From: Spodoptera frugiperda
Taxonomy: Eukaryota; Arthropoda; Insecta; Lepidoptera; Noctuidae
Direction: 5' to 3'
Assembly: GCF_023101765.2 (NCBI RefSeq)
Contig: NC_064232.1
Coordinates: 7,445,933 to 7,509,932 of the forward strand
Length of the DNA stretch: 64,000 bases
This document shows, piece after piece, positions 10,672 to 21,142 of the stretch; the stretch's first letter is position 1, and each line of letters begins with the position of its first letter. The translations under genes and the position numbers were made by a program. The notes under the pieces were generated by a model. That model did no database searches. It was not told where the DNA came from and saw only the letters and a list, made by a program, of their open reading frames with translations.

Positions 10672-10997
10672 TACAATAGGGTAGATGACTAATTTTTATT
10701 TCAATGTCCGTCTTGTAGATTATTTTAAAACATTACACACGTATTTTTTATTTTCTCACAGAAACAAATACTTTCGAAGATATATCGATTTGAAATATCG
10801 CGTGACGTCAATTCTAGCTACATTTTATACGTAGAAATGACGTATTTGCTGCCACTCCTAAACTTTGATTCGTTTTATGTAAGTATTGTTTTGTTATACG
10901 ATAAAAATTTTCATAAAAAATACGTGTCTAATATTTTTTCATTACCTAACTGACTGGCTAAACAAATTTTTAATTTTCATACCCCGTCATCATCCCT
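10672..10997 (+). repeat. Family R dispersed repeat
   Basis: From ACAATAGGGTAGATGACTAA to CATACCCCGTCATCATCCCT. Further copies are at 40680-41072 (+), 55403-55664 (-) and 16769-16858 (partial). It contains ATCGCGTGACGTCA and TACGTAGAAATGACGTA. No coding capacity is seen. Confidence 0.75.
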
Positions 10998-11159
10998 ATT
11001 ATTAACAAAAACAGCTTTATCCATTTATATTACGCCAAAAAAAACGAAAATAAACATCTATTTATTACATTAGCGCCCAATTACAACACCTTTCACCAAA
11101 CGTAAAACAGTTTCCTTAAAAAAAAACCGTCTACAAAAAATGCCAGACAGAGTATCAAA

Positions 11160-11290
11160 ATCAGTGGTCACGGTATAAAGCCGCCTTTTCATGGGCGACC
11201 GAGGTAGGCGGGCGCGAGTGAGCGAGATAGATAGACGTTCTGTGCGCTCCGTCTCCAACACCTAACGGGTCGGCGCCTGCGATCGCGACC
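11160..11290. promoter_or_regulatory. CpG-rich island with TATA box
   Basis: GC-rich block (GGCGGGCGCGAGTGAGCGAG, GGTCGGCGCCTGCGATCGCG) inside AT-rich DNA. TATAAAG at 11174-11180 has GC-rich flanks, which fits a core promoter on the plus strand with initiation about 11200-11210 (inferred). A 63-residue minus-strand open frame over the island has no recognisable domain. Confidence 0.35.
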
Positions 11291-13382
11291 TCATAATTTT
11301 TTTTTTAAATTGACCGCTTTTTTCCACCGTATTAATTTGATTTTTTGATGAAAATTATGTAGTTTTGGGATCAAGGGAGACGGTGCCATCTAGTAGAGGA
11401 GTGGTTTAACTTTATTATGGAATGGGTGAATGAATGTGAATGGGTAGGGTTTTGTCAGTCTATTTTTAGAATGGACATTTTTCCTAGAAATGTTTGTGGT
11501 TTTCGCGAAATTGGTACCAGGATGCATTCCTTTGGTTTGATTGGAGGTCAAATAACTCTCCTCTTATTTTTATTTCCCTCAAAACTCATTTTATTTCACT
11601 TCTCACGGAAACGCATCGTGGCGTCTCTAGCATGCACTATTTAAATTTAATTTTTTTACATTTTTTTCTGAATATTTTTTTGTAAAATGTTTCATTTTGT
11701 ATTTTATTTAATATAAGCTATGTTATTTTATGTGATTTTTTATTTATTTTTATTTTTTTCTGTATTTGATAGCACGCTAAAGTTTACCTACGGCATATTG
11801 CCATTCATTGTCACGTTTTATTTTTTAAATTAATAATAATAAAACCCAATAATAAGTTTATTTTATTCCTTTTTTTACTTTTCCGTAACCAGAATGTAAT
11901 TTATTTAAAATTATCAAACTTATTTTATTTAAATTGAATAAAGTTACACAGTGAAAATTTTCTATATCGTTAAAATATTAAATATAACAAAAATATCATA
12001 ATTTAACTTTGTAAATTTTATTTATTGTTCAATTTAAAATCGATATTAAAACGAACATATTGGAAATTATTTTTTATTTCAGAAAAATATTGAAAAATTT
12101 TTGACAAGTGCGAAGACTCAGGGCTAAGTCAGTAGGTATTTTAATTTTTCCAAAATAATAACGAAATATACCATTTTTATTATACCCAACATTATTTCAA
12201 CTCTTGCTTTTAATATATTTTATATATTTATAGTATTTTTAATGAAATATTTAAGGAATCCTATGCCTAAGTATTGAAAAAATCTTGTCTTGCCTAGTTT
12301 AGGCACTTAGAATGAAATGGCTTGGTAATTTAAAATCATCAATATTTTTATTTAATACAAAATTAAATGCACATTTCATATTATAAAATTTTTTGTTTCT
12401 TATATTAAATCTATAATTTTAAGTATTAAGTTGTAAAATATTTTAGTCTTATTTTTTAATTTTTATTTTAATCTACGTATTTAAGTTTAAGTAATTGTAA
12501 ATATATTTTATTTATTTGATTCATAATTGGAGTCAGTTATGTAACAATTATTCACATTTAGGTAGTATCCAATATTTTAAATAAATGTTTCGTCATTATA
12601 AGTTTTGGAAAAATAATTATAAATATTTTGTAATAAAAATACACTCCAAACCCTTTCATATTTAAATCAATTTAATTTGTTAAATGGAAATTATAATAAA
12701 TAATATGTGTAACACACTGGCACCAGGCATTCTTCATGGTACGTGGCCATTAAAATTCAATTTTTAACTTATCCAAGTCTGTTTTATCCAAAAAAAATAT
12801 TGAATATTTTTATATTAAGTACCTATTACTAGTAGTTAAAAGGACTAGAAATAAAACTGGTCAAATTATCCTCTTACATATAATATTTAAAAAAATATTT
12901 TTTTACCTTCTCAATACAGCCTGATTTTTTCATCATTCAAACATTTCATTTCAAAAAACCTTTTACAAAAAATAATAACCGACTTCACTGCAGAAAGACA
13001 GTAAAAAAACATTAAAAGCATCAAATTGACTTAAAAAAAATACAAATTTTTCTTCCCAAACATTTTCAATACCTACTGTATTTTATTTATCAGGATTTTT
13101 TATACTAGAAAATTCACAAAAAATATATAACGTTCAATAATCAATTTTTTCAGCTTTTTTTTTATTTTCTTGATGGCTTTGGCAACCGAGTCTTCAGTAC
13201 GAAATTGTCTACTACGGTACCTATACTGGCAATTTTTTCTACCTAATTTTTTATAAACGTCTATAATTTATTTCGTTATTTGTTAACATTTCAAAATTAT
13301 CTGTTTATGGTTTAATTGCAATAAATGATTTCTTTCACTTTGACTGTTAGATATACCTATTATAATGACGTCACACACATTT
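11291..13382. other. Long AT-rich stretch without features
   Basis: The largest block free of recognised repeats. It is strongly AT-rich, with homopolymer runs and no plausible coding frame. It could be intronic or intergenic. A short motif near 12980 (AATAACCGACTTCACTGCAG) matches in reverse the sequence near 25500. Confidence 0.5.
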
Positions 13383-13560
13383 AAGTGTGAGAGAGCCATG
13401 CTTCGGCACTGCTGGGCCGGCTCGACCGGAATGATACCACGGCCGAGCAGAAAACCGACGTGAAATAACGCTTGAGTTGTGTGAGTGAGGTTACTGGAGG
13501 CTCAATTACCCCCTTCCCAGTCTTCCCAATGCCAGACACCCCGGCTTGTTCCATAAAAAA
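13383..13560 (-). mobile_element. Lep1-like element, internally deleted
   Basis: The 3' end (GTGTGAGAGAGCCATGCTTC) runs to CTTCCCAATGCCAGACACC and then jumps to GGCTTGTTCCATAAAAAA, the extreme start. About 130 bp of the middle, including the GGTAAGCAATCG core, is missing. Confidence 0.8.
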
Positions 13561-13905
13561 TGAATGTTTGTAAAATATAAAATTTAAATTATTATAGGTA
13601 TTTATTTCACTCATGAAATTTGCCCTTTTTTCATATTACCAAATTATCCTTTTTTGAATGAATATAAGAACATAAATAGTTATTCACGAGTGGCCTTCTC
13701 ACTTGTGTTGCTGCTCACACCTCGCCACGAGATAGCGTGATGGCCGGAAGGTGTGTGGACCTTACAGACCAATTAGTTTTCCAAAACCCTCACGTTTGGA
13801 CCTCCTACGAAGACCCTTACAACATAATTTTTGAAATAACCTAAAAAATTGAGAATATTTTTAAGGACACAAAGAATATTGGTTAATATTTTTTATATTT
13901 GATGG
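13561..13905. other. No recognisable feature
   Basis: AT-rich sequence with a short GC-richer patch (13690-13760) and no repeat match. Confidence 0.45.
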
Positions 13906-14205
13906 GTCAACGTTTGGCCGCTATCTCGCCTGATGGTAAGCAATGATGCGGCCTACGATGGAGCACGTCTGCCCATAAGCAACCTATTCACTCGGGCTTT
14001 GAAGACACCCAGGTTATACCCATCAGGAAACACAGACTCCGGCAAGGAGTTCCACTCCCTAGCAGTTCGCACAAGGAAGCTTGAAGCGTTCCACGACACA
14101 CGAATGCTGCTCATGAATATGAGCCTCTAGCATGGCTTGAAACTAGTCGAGTTCCTCGTCAAACAGTTACGTGAGTAAGCCGATAACATAATAATTAATT
14201 TAGTA
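13906..14205 (-). pseudogene. LINE-WN: C-terminal end of a reverse-transcriptase ORF plus 3' UTR
   Basis: The reverse strand encodes SSFLVRTAREWNSLPESV, followed by FPDGYNLGVFKARVNRLL and MGRRAPS, and stops at TAG (13953-13955). The pattern R-x-W-N-x-LP-x-x-VFP followed by a K/R-rich tail is characteristic of the extreme C terminus of insect non-LTR ORF2 proteins (Jockey/CR1-type; the clade is an inference). The UTR after the stop reads GCGAGATAGCGGCCAAACG. Upstream the frame is lost within 14090-14205, so this is a 5'-truncated dead copy. Partial copies are at 16640, 25970 and 50130. Confidence 0.7.
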
Positions 14206-14345
14206 TGTCTCACGAAAGTTTTAATAGAAAAAGATTTTTAAAAAATCATTAAAAGATTTTTATATTCATTTTATAAATTTATAATGATTTTAATTATATT
14301 ATAATGAATAAAGAATGAACAACCTTGAGAGAAAAGTTTGACAAA

Positions 14346-14422
14346 TCAATTGAGCAAGCGGGGAATGAACCGGCGACCTCGTCCTCGACATTCACGCTTC
14401 TAACCAACGAACCACTGCGTTC
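14346..14422 (-). repeat. tRNA-like SINE head
   Basis: The reverse strand reads CGCAGTGGTTCGTTGGTTAG...GGTTCATTCCCCGC, with A-box- and B-box-like spacing. No acceptor-stem pairing supports a real tRNA gene. Confidence 0.45.
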
Positions 14423-14532
14423 ATTATTTGCATTTCACATTCCTTACAAACATACATACATAACTTCACTCCTACTTATCTTCCAAGGGGTAGACAGAAA
14501 GGCTGAATGACTTTAATACCCACTTTTTACTA

Positions 14533-14687
14533 CCGGAGCCGCGGACTACCTAGCGGGTTTACCGGGGCTCCGGCTCGAAAAGCAGGAGTAAGAACGGGGT
14601 GGTTTTTGGTCAGTAAGAGTCTGACTCTCCCTCTCGCCTCGCCCAAGACGGGAGAAGTCATTGGATGGTTTTTCCCCCTTAAAAAAA
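14533..14687 (+). repeat. Family 1 retroposon, full short form
   Basis: CCGGAGCCGCGGACTACCTA through TTTTTCCCCCTT and seven A. Good example of the standard 155-bp form. Confidence 0.9.
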
Positions 14688-15058
14688 GGGTTAGGTTAAG
14701 TAACTGTTAAATGACTCTGAGTACGAAGTTTAGTCATATTTTGCCTTGAAAAATGCAATCTCGTTATTTGGATTTAAAATTCCTTAATCACGTATTACCT
14801 AGATTATAGTATAGCGCTAGATTCCTGGCTACCCCCCAACTAGGTCACACCTAATCCAATTTGGTATTCTGCCAAATTTTTCATGATAGCATTCTCCAAA
14901 GCGTTACTGCAATTTTTCGCTATAAAATTCAACATTTTTGAACTAAACTTTTATTAGACACTTTATTTTTTGGTGACCTTCAAAATGGGGCTAGCTATTG
15001 GGGAGAAAAAACTAGGCAATGTGAGATTCTTACCTCAATAAAACAGCTTAGCTGATGC
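14688..15058. other. Mostly unassigned
   Basis: Positions 14960-15045 (GGTGACCTTCAAAATGGGGC...TTCTTACCTCAATAAAACA) resemble 52450-52530 and may be an old dispersed repeat. The remainder is unassigned. Confidence 0.4.
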
Positions 15059-15300
15059 TTTTTTTTTGAGGTGTGAAAATCATCCAGTGTCTTCTCCCAC
15101 TATGGGCGAGGCGAAAGGGAGTGTCAGAGACTCATACTAACTAAAATCCACCTCGTTCCTACTACTGCTTTTCGAGCCGGAACCGCGATAACCCGCCAGG
15201 TAGTCCGCAGCTCCGGATCAGGCATTAGCCCTAGTAAGCCCCATCTGTGGTGGTCTGATGGCTCTTTGAGTACACAGGGGTCTGGTTCTGGTCAGTCCTA
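15059..15300 (-). repeat. Family 1 retroposon, extended form
   Basis: Reverse copy that continues past the usual head CCGGAGCTGCGG into GCATTAGCCCTAGTAAGCCC, CATCTGTGGTGGTCTGATGG and CTCTTTGAGTACACAGGGG. The same extension appears at 57756 and 20519. The common 150-bp form is therefore probably a 5'-truncated version of a longer element. Confidence 0.8.
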
Positions 15301-15419
15301 ACTGATGCTAGCAACCGGGGTGGCTCTATTTACCAGGCAAACTTTGCACCGCCTCCAAAATAAGTTTCTCACCTTTAAACCTTTGTAGTTAGTATGGTTA
15401 GTAAGTGGCTGATTGCATA

Positions 15420-15588
15420 ATCAAAGTCAAAGTCAAAATCATTTATTCAAATTAGACCAGGAAGGCACTTTTAACGTGAAAGTAGATATAACAATATTAA
15501 AAATGTGTCTGTCGGTCAGTCCTCTAGTTGCTCGCTCGTTCCAAAGTGTAGATTCCTATAAAGAAGAACGAGCAAGAAACTCCATAGG
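15420..15588 (-). repeat. Family D retroposon tail
   Basis: AAAGTCAAAGTCAAAATCAT to GCAAGAAACTCCATAGG. It passes at base precision into a Lep1-like fragment (GGTTGGGGAATCGGGG). Confidence 0.85.
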
Positions 15589-15688
15589 TTGGGGAATCGG
15601 GGATCTGAAGGATTGGGAAGGGGGTAATGGGACCTCCTGTAACCTCACTCACACAACGCAAGCGTTGTTTCACGTTTCACGTTTAAAG
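15588..15688 (+). mobile_element. Lep1-like 3' fragment
   Basis: TTGGGGAATCGGGGATCTGA through CAAGCGTTGTTTCACG, truncated at both ends. Confidence 0.75.
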
Positions 15689-15999
15689 CTACATAGCAAG
15701 TCCGTGACTGATAGCATGATGAATTAAATAAACAATCATCATACTACTGACCATCAAACATAACACCAAAATATTCCATGCAACAAAATAAGTCATGCTT
15801 AACCGTATCAAAATCTACTTAGCAGTTTCCGATGGTAGCACACACATACGTTCAAACATACACATAGATACTTGTTATATTTTTCTGTGTGATCACATTT
15901 TAATCTTATCTTAGATAAACTGAGAAAAATACCTTCCAGAGTGACTCATGGTAATGTAATGTCATGCCTTGTAATCCATGAATGGGTAGGCAGAGGTGC
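15689..15999. other. No recognisable feature
   Basis: AT-rich. Positions 15820-15880 (GTTTCCGATGGTAGCACACA) resemble a LINE 3' UTR but are too short to assign. Confidence 0.4.
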
Positions 16000-16242
16000 A
16001 CTACGAATGGGCAGGCTCGACCGGAGTGATACCACGGCCGAGCAGAAAACCGACGTGAAACAACGCTTGCGTTGTGTGAGTGAGGTTACCGGAGGCCCAA
16101 TTACCCAATCCCCGATTCCCCAACAACCCTTAAATTCCTAACCCCCAAAAAGCCTGCAACGCACTTGTAACGCCTCTGGACTTATGCGATTGCTTACCAT
16201 CAGGTGATCCGACTGCTCGTTCACCGGCTTATACAAGAAAAA
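16000..16242 (-). mobile_element. Lep1-like element
   Basis: Reverse copy from GGCTCGACCGGAGTGATACC to CACCGGCTTATACAAGAAA. A deletion removes part of the GTTTCAAGTGTCCATGGGCG segment. It is fused upstream to a SINE-1 scrap, GGGTAGGCAGAGGTGCA. Confidence 0.85.
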
Positions 16243-16257
16243 AAAAACACCAAACAA

Positions 16258-16372
16258 CTCCTCCCATCCTAACTGAGGCGAGAGGGAGTGTCAGACTCTT
16301 ACTGACTAAACACCACCCTGTTCCTACTCCTGCTTCTTTAAAGCCCCGGTATCCCGCAAGGTCGTAAGCCGG
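16258..16372 (-). repeat. Family 1 retroposon, worn
   Basis: Recognisable by GGCGAGAGGGAGTGTCAGAC and TTCCTACTCCTGCTTCTTTA, with a deletion in the GAGCCGGAGC part. Confidence 0.75.
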
Positions 16373-16639
16373 TCAAGTAACTTAAGACCTTGACTGCGTT
16401 TTATGGTCAAGGACCATATGAACGGATTAACAAACCGGTCTGGTCGGAAACCAACCCTTTACAAAGCTGGGTCTTGTAGTCAAGGAGAGTTGGATATAAT
16501 TTGAGTAAGTGGTCTTGAGTAAAGGGTCCGTCTACAAAACGGGTGTATGATCACTTTGTGTGATCACTCTGGCGCTTTTTAGATGTAGATATTTAATGGT
16601 AATTACGTATCTCATTGAAAATAATGTTAAATTCTTTAT
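16373..16639. other. No recognisable feature
   Basis: Non-coding, no repeat recognised. Confidence 0.4.
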
Positions 16640-16766
16640 TTTACGTTTGATGGGTCGACGTTTGGCCGCTATCTCGCCTGATGGTAAGTGATGATGCGGC
16701 CTACGATGGAGCACGTCTACCCATAAGCAACCTATTCACTCGGGCTTTGAAGACACGCAGGTTATA
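16640..16766 (-). pseudogene. LINE-WN C-terminal tail
   Basis: Encodes VFKARVNRLLMGRRAPS and a TAG stop (16701-16703), followed by the UTR GCGAGATAGCGGCCAAACG. Almost identical to the 13906 copy. A Family R piece follows directly. Confidence 0.75.
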
Positions 16767-16768
16767 CA

Positions 16769-16858
16769 AAATAAAAAATACGTGTCTAATATTTTTTCAT
16801 TACCTAACTGACGGACTAAATAAATGTTTAATTTTCATACCCCGTCATCATCCCTATT
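16769..16858 (+). repeat. Family R, 3' end only
   Basis: AAAAAATACGTGTCTAATAT to CATACCCCGTCATCATCCCT. Confidence 0.75.
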
Positions 16859-17002
16859 GTAGTCTTTGAACTCTGTACCTTAAAATGTAAAGTATAATGT
16901 GTAAATTACTACTAAACTACTTACTTGATCTTTCAGCTACATTCTGTGTTTTTATCTGTAAAGAATAAACAGAAAATTAATATTTTTACATATTTTTTAC
17001 GT

Positions 17003-17246
17003 ATCGTCACGCCTTTAATCCCGGAAGGGGTAAGTAGTCAGAGGTGCACATTACGGCACGTAATGCCATTACACAATGTACACCCAATTTTCATTCATTG
17101 TGTTATATTATATTAGGGGGTGAGTCCATTGCCAATTCCAGATTCCGTGCTCCCACTGAGAAATTTTCGAAAAGCGAAAAAGCCTAGTAATACTTTGCCC
17201 AACCCGGGAACCAAATCTCAGACCCTTCTCGACCGACTAGGCAGTC
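17003..17246 (-). repeat. SINE-1, near full length
   Basis: Tail ATCGTCACGCCTTTAATCCC, body, and a tRNA-like head (CCGACTAGGCAGTC on the plus strand). The B box is changed (GGGAACCAAATCTC instead of GGGAATCGAACCCG), which should cripple polymerase III initiation. Confidence 0.8.
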
Positions 17247-17380
17247 TAGTCAAATTTTAATTCGATACAAAAGATCGAAAATCAATCGTAAAAAAATCTA
17301 TTCTAAGAAATTACCGATTAAAAAAAGGATATTTGCAATTCATTAAATCGACATGAGTACAAAATACAATATTTTATTTA

Positions 17381-17422
17381 AAAAATATAAGCGACGATCA
17401 AAAGATCGTCGCTTATATTTTT
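17381..17422. repeat. Perfect hairpin, 19-bp stem, 4-nt loop
   Basis: AAAAATATAAGCGACGATC (17381-17399), loop AAAA, then its exact complement (17404-17422). It does not match any repeat in the window. A T run follows only within the stem, so terminator-like function is not suggested. Confidence 0.85.
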
Positions 17423-17933
17423 AAGAAAGGGTGGTCACCCTTTACTGACACAGACGTTTAATTTATTAAAAAAACAACCAAACCCATGTTACTACGCAAG
17501 CGTACGAAACGAATTGTCGACGAAAAACGAAAAATAAACGAAAAACGAAAAAAAAAAATCGGCAGACAGACAGAAAAAACCCAAAAAACACGAACAAACA
17601 CCACCGTTGGAAAATTGCATTTTTCGAAAAAAAGTTTTGCAGAAAAAAAACACCATTTTCCCCCGTTACCCTAAGCCTAGTTAGAAAAAAGGAAAAGAAA
17701 AAAAAACGCTTAGTACCCCACCCTTTGCGAATTGAGCGTCAAAAACTGTGGCTAGGTGTGACAAGGACGGAGCTATGCGTTAGAGCGAGATAGCACATCC
17801 CCTCACCGTGGGCCCTACACGCCCTGATCTATGAATACACAGGAGCAAAAGGGACATTTTTTTATTTTTTTTTATTTTATTTTTTCGTTTTATTTTCGTA
17901 TGTTAATTCGACAAATAGAGTTTTGTCTGTGTT
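17423..17933. other. A-rich low-complexity and GC-richer patch
   Basis: Positions 17460-17710 are purine-rich low complexity (AAAAACGAAAAATAAACG); the 62-residue lysine-rich frame there is an artefact. Positions 17740-17830 (GACAAGGACGGAGCTATGCG, GAGCGAGATAG) are GC-richer and share GACGGAGCTAT with the foldback element at 61326. Confidence 0.4.
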
Positions 17934-18010
17934 GTTGGTGCAGTGGTTAGAAAGCAACTGCTGAGTAAGAGGTTTTGGGTTCTGGGTTTAGGCCGGATAA
18001 AGTAGGCATT
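17934..18010 (+). repeat. tRNA-like SINE head, degraded
   Basis: TTGGTGCAGTGGTTAGAAAG and GGGTTCTGGGTTTAGGCC have A/B-box-like spacing. The following TTTTTCGAAAATATGAAG resembles the SINE-1 body start. Confidence 0.4.
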
Positions 18011-18085
18011 GTATTGCGATTTTTCGAAAATATGAAGAAATTTTCAATACTGATTCTAACAGTTAAAAAAATGCTAATTGCATGA

Positions 18086-18275
18086 AACTTTTTCTCTTTT
18101 TCTCCTCTAATAATATCTTCTGATTTATTTCATTGCTCGATACAAGACAGTCATTCATGTCCCTGGGACGTTGGACTTCAGTGTTCCGGTGTTTGCATGG
18201 TTGTATCTACTGTAGATCCTGGTGCACAGGAGCTGCATTGGAAGTATGATGGGCGTGTCCCACAAAAATATTACA
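18086..18275 (+). repeat. Family Q poly(A) retroposon
   Basis: CTTTTTCTCCTCTAATAATA, CAGTCATTCATGTCCCTGGG, CTACTGTAGATCCTGGTGCA, ending GTCCCACAAAAATA. Other copies: 22380 (+), 54396 (-), 60155 (-, with target duplication). Confidence 0.8.
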
Positions 18276-18292
18276 TGATACCGCCTCTACTT

Positions 18293-18340
18293 TACCGGAT
18301 ACCCACAACACCAGAGTAGTCACTAGGGCATTGCGGGTAT
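18293..18340 (+). mobile_element. Lep1-like scrap, CCCACAACACC subfamily
   Basis: ACCCACAACACCAGAGTAGT then CATTGCGGG. Too short to date or orient further. Confidence 0.5.
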
Positions 18341-18366
18341 TTAAAATTAATCGACTCATATTTACA

Positions 18367-18562
18367 TTAAGCACCTGTCCCAGCTTCGCATGGGTGCAAT
18401 GGTGATATATTACACATGTATTATACATATAAACCTTCCTCTTGAATCACTCTATCTATTAAAAAAACCGTATCAAAATCCGTTGCGTAGTTTTAAAGAT
18501 TTAAGCGTACAAAGGGACAAAGGGACAGAGAAAGCGACTTTGTTTTATACTATGTAGTGATA
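18367..18562 (+). repeat. Family E
   Basis: CCTGTCCCAGCTTCGCATGG to TACTATGTAGTGATAT, complete relative to the 2011 copy. Confidence 0.85.
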
Positions 18563-18795
18563 TGAACGGATTTCGTTGACTTTTTATATGTCGTCTAAGT
18601 ATGATCACATATGAATGAAAAGGGGACGCAGAGTGCACCCAACCCTTTGCAACAAGCATGTTAATTTATTCACGCATGCAAGCGTAACTGTCACATGATT
18701 ACCTAAGTTCGATTCGCTGGTTTAAAACTTGAAATATTATGAATAGTTTTTTTTTTTTGTGTAATGTAATACATATCTTGCTCCAGTATTGTTGG
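18563..18795. other. No recognisable feature
   Basis: Unassigned sequence between two retroposons. Confidence 0.4.
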
Positions 18796-18992
18796 CCTTT
18801 TTCGGTTTTTTGAAAATTTCTCAGTATTAGCACGGAGTCTGGAATTGTGCCCAGTATATGGCAATAGGCTCACCACCTATTACATGGGACTTATAACACA
18901 AATGGTGAAAATTGGGTGTACATTGTATAGCGGCATTACGTGCCGTAATGTGTATCTCTGCCTACCCCTTCGGGGATAAAAGGCGTGACGTT
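18796..18992 (+). repeat. SINE-1, headless
   Basis: TTTTTCGGTTTTTTGAAAAT through GGGGATAAAAGGCGTGACGT. The tRNA head is replaced by unrelated sequence. Confidence 0.9.
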
Positions 18993-19094
18993 ACGTAAGT
19001 AAGTAACTTTAATATATGTATAAACCTTGCTCTAAGTAATTCTCTTCGAATGTAGGAAGATTCTACCTAAAGAGTCAAGTGCCTTTTGAAGGTT

Positions 19095-19178
19095 ACCCCC
19101 CACCATAAAAACTGATGGTCTATCTCGTTTGTTTGTTCCTTTAATTTGAAATCAATTATTTGACTTTGACTTTGACAA
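19095..19178 (+). repeat. Family D tail, degraded
   Basis: Only AATCAATTATTTGACTTTGACTTTGAC is clearly D-like. Confidence 0.5.
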
Positions 19179-19192
19179 TCAACCTAACACCC

Positions 19193-19345
19193 TTTTTTTA
19201 AAGGGGAATCATCCAATGACTTCTCCTGCTTTGGGCGAGGCGAGAGAAAGTGTCAGACTCTTACTGACTAAAAACCACCCCGTTCCTACTCCTGCTTTTC
19301 GAGCCGGAGCCCCGGTAAACCCGCTAGGTAGTCCGCAGCTCCGGA
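19193..19345 (-). repeat. Family 1 retroposon
   Basis: Poly(T) then AAGGGGAATCATCCAATGAC, ending GGTAGTCCGCAGCTCCGG. Confidence 0.9.
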
Positions 19346-19604
19346 TAACCTATCACCCAAGGTCAACGACCAATCAAATATAACTCTCCATAACAACAGT
19401 GTAAAGAGAATAATCTTTTATAAAATAATCCAATGTCAAGGTTCAATCAAAATCGGATCAGCAGTTCTTGAGACTTGCACGTATAAACAAACAAATATGC
19501 TGATGTTAGGAGTTGCGGTATGTAATACGATAGGGAAGGAATGTGTCTACTTTTTGATCATGTCCAACGATGTAATAGTATCATATGTAGTGGCATTGTA
19601 TGGT

Positions 19605-19934
19605 TAATGGTCATAGGCTTGCCCCCTATTACATAGGACTTATAACATAACATAACTTTTGCCGGCTCGACCGGAGTGATACCACGACCTCATAGAAAAC
19701 CGACGTGAAGCAATGCTTGCGTTGTGTGAGTGAGGTTACCGGAGGCCCAATTTCCCCCTTCCCAATCTTCCCAATCCCCAATTCCCCAACAACCCTTAAA
19801 TTTCTAACCTCCAAAAAGCCGGCAACGCACTTGTAACGCCTCTGGTGTTTCAAGGAAATTGTGGAAAGTGGGTGTACATTGTATAGCGGTATTACGTGCC
19901 ATAATGTGCACCTCTGCTTACCCCTTCGGGGACA
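19605..19934 (+). repeat. SINE-1 split by a Lep1-like insertion
   Basis: The two SINE-1 halves, 19605-19659 (CATAGGCTTGCCCCCTATTA...) and 19853-19934 (AAATTGTGGAAAGTGGGTGT...CCCCTTCGGGG), are collinear and interrupted by the Lep1-like copy. This gives an insertion order: SINE-1 first, then Lep1. Confidence 0.8.
19660..19852 (-). mobile_element. Lep1-like element nested in SINE-1
   Basis: GCCGGCTCGACCGGAGTGAT to GCCTCTGGTGTTTCAAGG. No target duplication is evident, as expected for a Helitron-like element. Confidence 0.8.
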
Positions 19935-20066
19935 TATCTTACTAATATTATAAATGAGAATATTTGTTTGTATGTTTGTTACTCAATTATGTCAAAACGG
20001 CTGAAGGGATCGGGATGAAATTTGGTACACGGATAGATTATGATTTGGAATAACACATAACACACT
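19935..20066 (+). repeat. Family K-like fragment
   Basis: ACTAATATTATAAATGAGAA, AAACGGCTGAAGGGATCGGG, ATTTGGTACACGGATAGATT. A reverse copy is at 43503-43626. Confidence 0.65.
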
Positions 20067-20067
20067 C

Positions 20068-20262
20068 TTTCGGTTTTTCGAAAATTCTCAGCAGTAGCAC
20101 GGAGTCTGGAAATGTGCCCAGTATATGGCAATAGGCTCACCTCCTATTACATGGGACTTATAACACATTATAGTGAAAAAGTGGGTGTACATTGTACAGC
20201 GGCATTACGTGCCGTAATGTGCACCTCTGCCTACCCCTTCGGGGATGAAAGGCGTGACGTTG
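20068..20262 (+). repeat. SINE-1, headless
   Basis: TTTCGGTTTTTCGAAAATTC to GGGGATGAAAGGCGTGACGT. Open frames starting inside it are spurious. Confidence 0.9.
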
Positions 20263-20518
20263 CGTTGCGTATATAACAATGAATATGTTATAAACCATCG
20301 TATGTTCTGTTATCACACACAACTGAACAAAAGAGTTCTTGTTTACTCAAAGACAGATACCCAAGTTGTTTATTGTGCCCAGAGGTCCCTTACAACTTGT
20401 TATGTAAAATTATACTTTGTTCCTTTTGTTTTTAGGGCTCTATTTAGAACACCAGGTTGATAGAGATGGGTTAAAACATTGTTGTAATGCTGATTTTAAT
20501 ACTCTCCAGCTCGAAAAG

Positions 20519-20683
20519 CTAGTTTTCTCCCACCTTGGGCGAGGCGACAGGGAGTGTCAGACTCTTACTGACTAAAAACCACCCTTCTCTTCTCTTGCTT
20601 TACGAGCCGGAGCCCCGATAAACCCGCTAGGTAGCACGCAGCTACCTACTGGACCCATCTGTGGTGGTCTGATGGCTCTTTAA
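20519..20683 (-). repeat. Family 1 retroposon, extended form
   Basis: TTTTCTCCCACCTTGGGCGA through GGTAGCACGCAGCTAC, then ACCCATCTGTGGTGGTCTGA, the upstream extension also seen at 15059 and 57756. The segment between the two is partly deleted. Confidence 0.8.
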
Positions 20684-20764
20684 GGTGCAAACAAGAGTAA
20701 AAGGATAAATACGAGTACAATCCACATGGTTTTTAGCAATTGATATTTAAAAGATCCTGAAAAA

Positions 20765-21122
20765 TGATAAATGATATTTATTTTTGCAAATAGGTTACAA
20801 TGTTACTCTTTTACACGTCAATCTCTCAAATAACTAGATGAGGCCGGCATTTCCTATCGGACTACTCTGAGAAGAAATGCCGAAACAAAGTTGAATTCTC
20901 ACATAGTTGAAGCAATCGAAACAATGTAACCAAGAATTGTATTGTGAATCTGATTGAAAAAGAGTAACCTATGGAGTTTCTTGCTCGTTCTTCTCCATAG
21001 GAATCCACACTTTGGAACGAGCAAATAGAGCAACTAGAGGACTGATCGACAGACGGACGTTATTAATATTGTAATATTTGCTTTGACGTTCAAAAATGCC
21101 TGCTTGGTCTATTTGAAATAAT
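20765..21122 (+). repeat. Two LINE tails back to back (D2 reverse, D forward)
   Basis: Positions 20765-20876 read ATATTTATTTTTGCAAATAG...GGCATTTCCTATCGGACTAC, the reverse of the unit at 51317-51450. From about 20890 the forward Family D follows (CAATGTAACCAAGAATTGTA, AAAGAGTAACCTATGGAGTT). The end at 21122 lacks the (TTTGAC)n tail. Confidence 0.75.
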
Positions 21123-21142
21123 TAATTAACTAAATAAATAAC

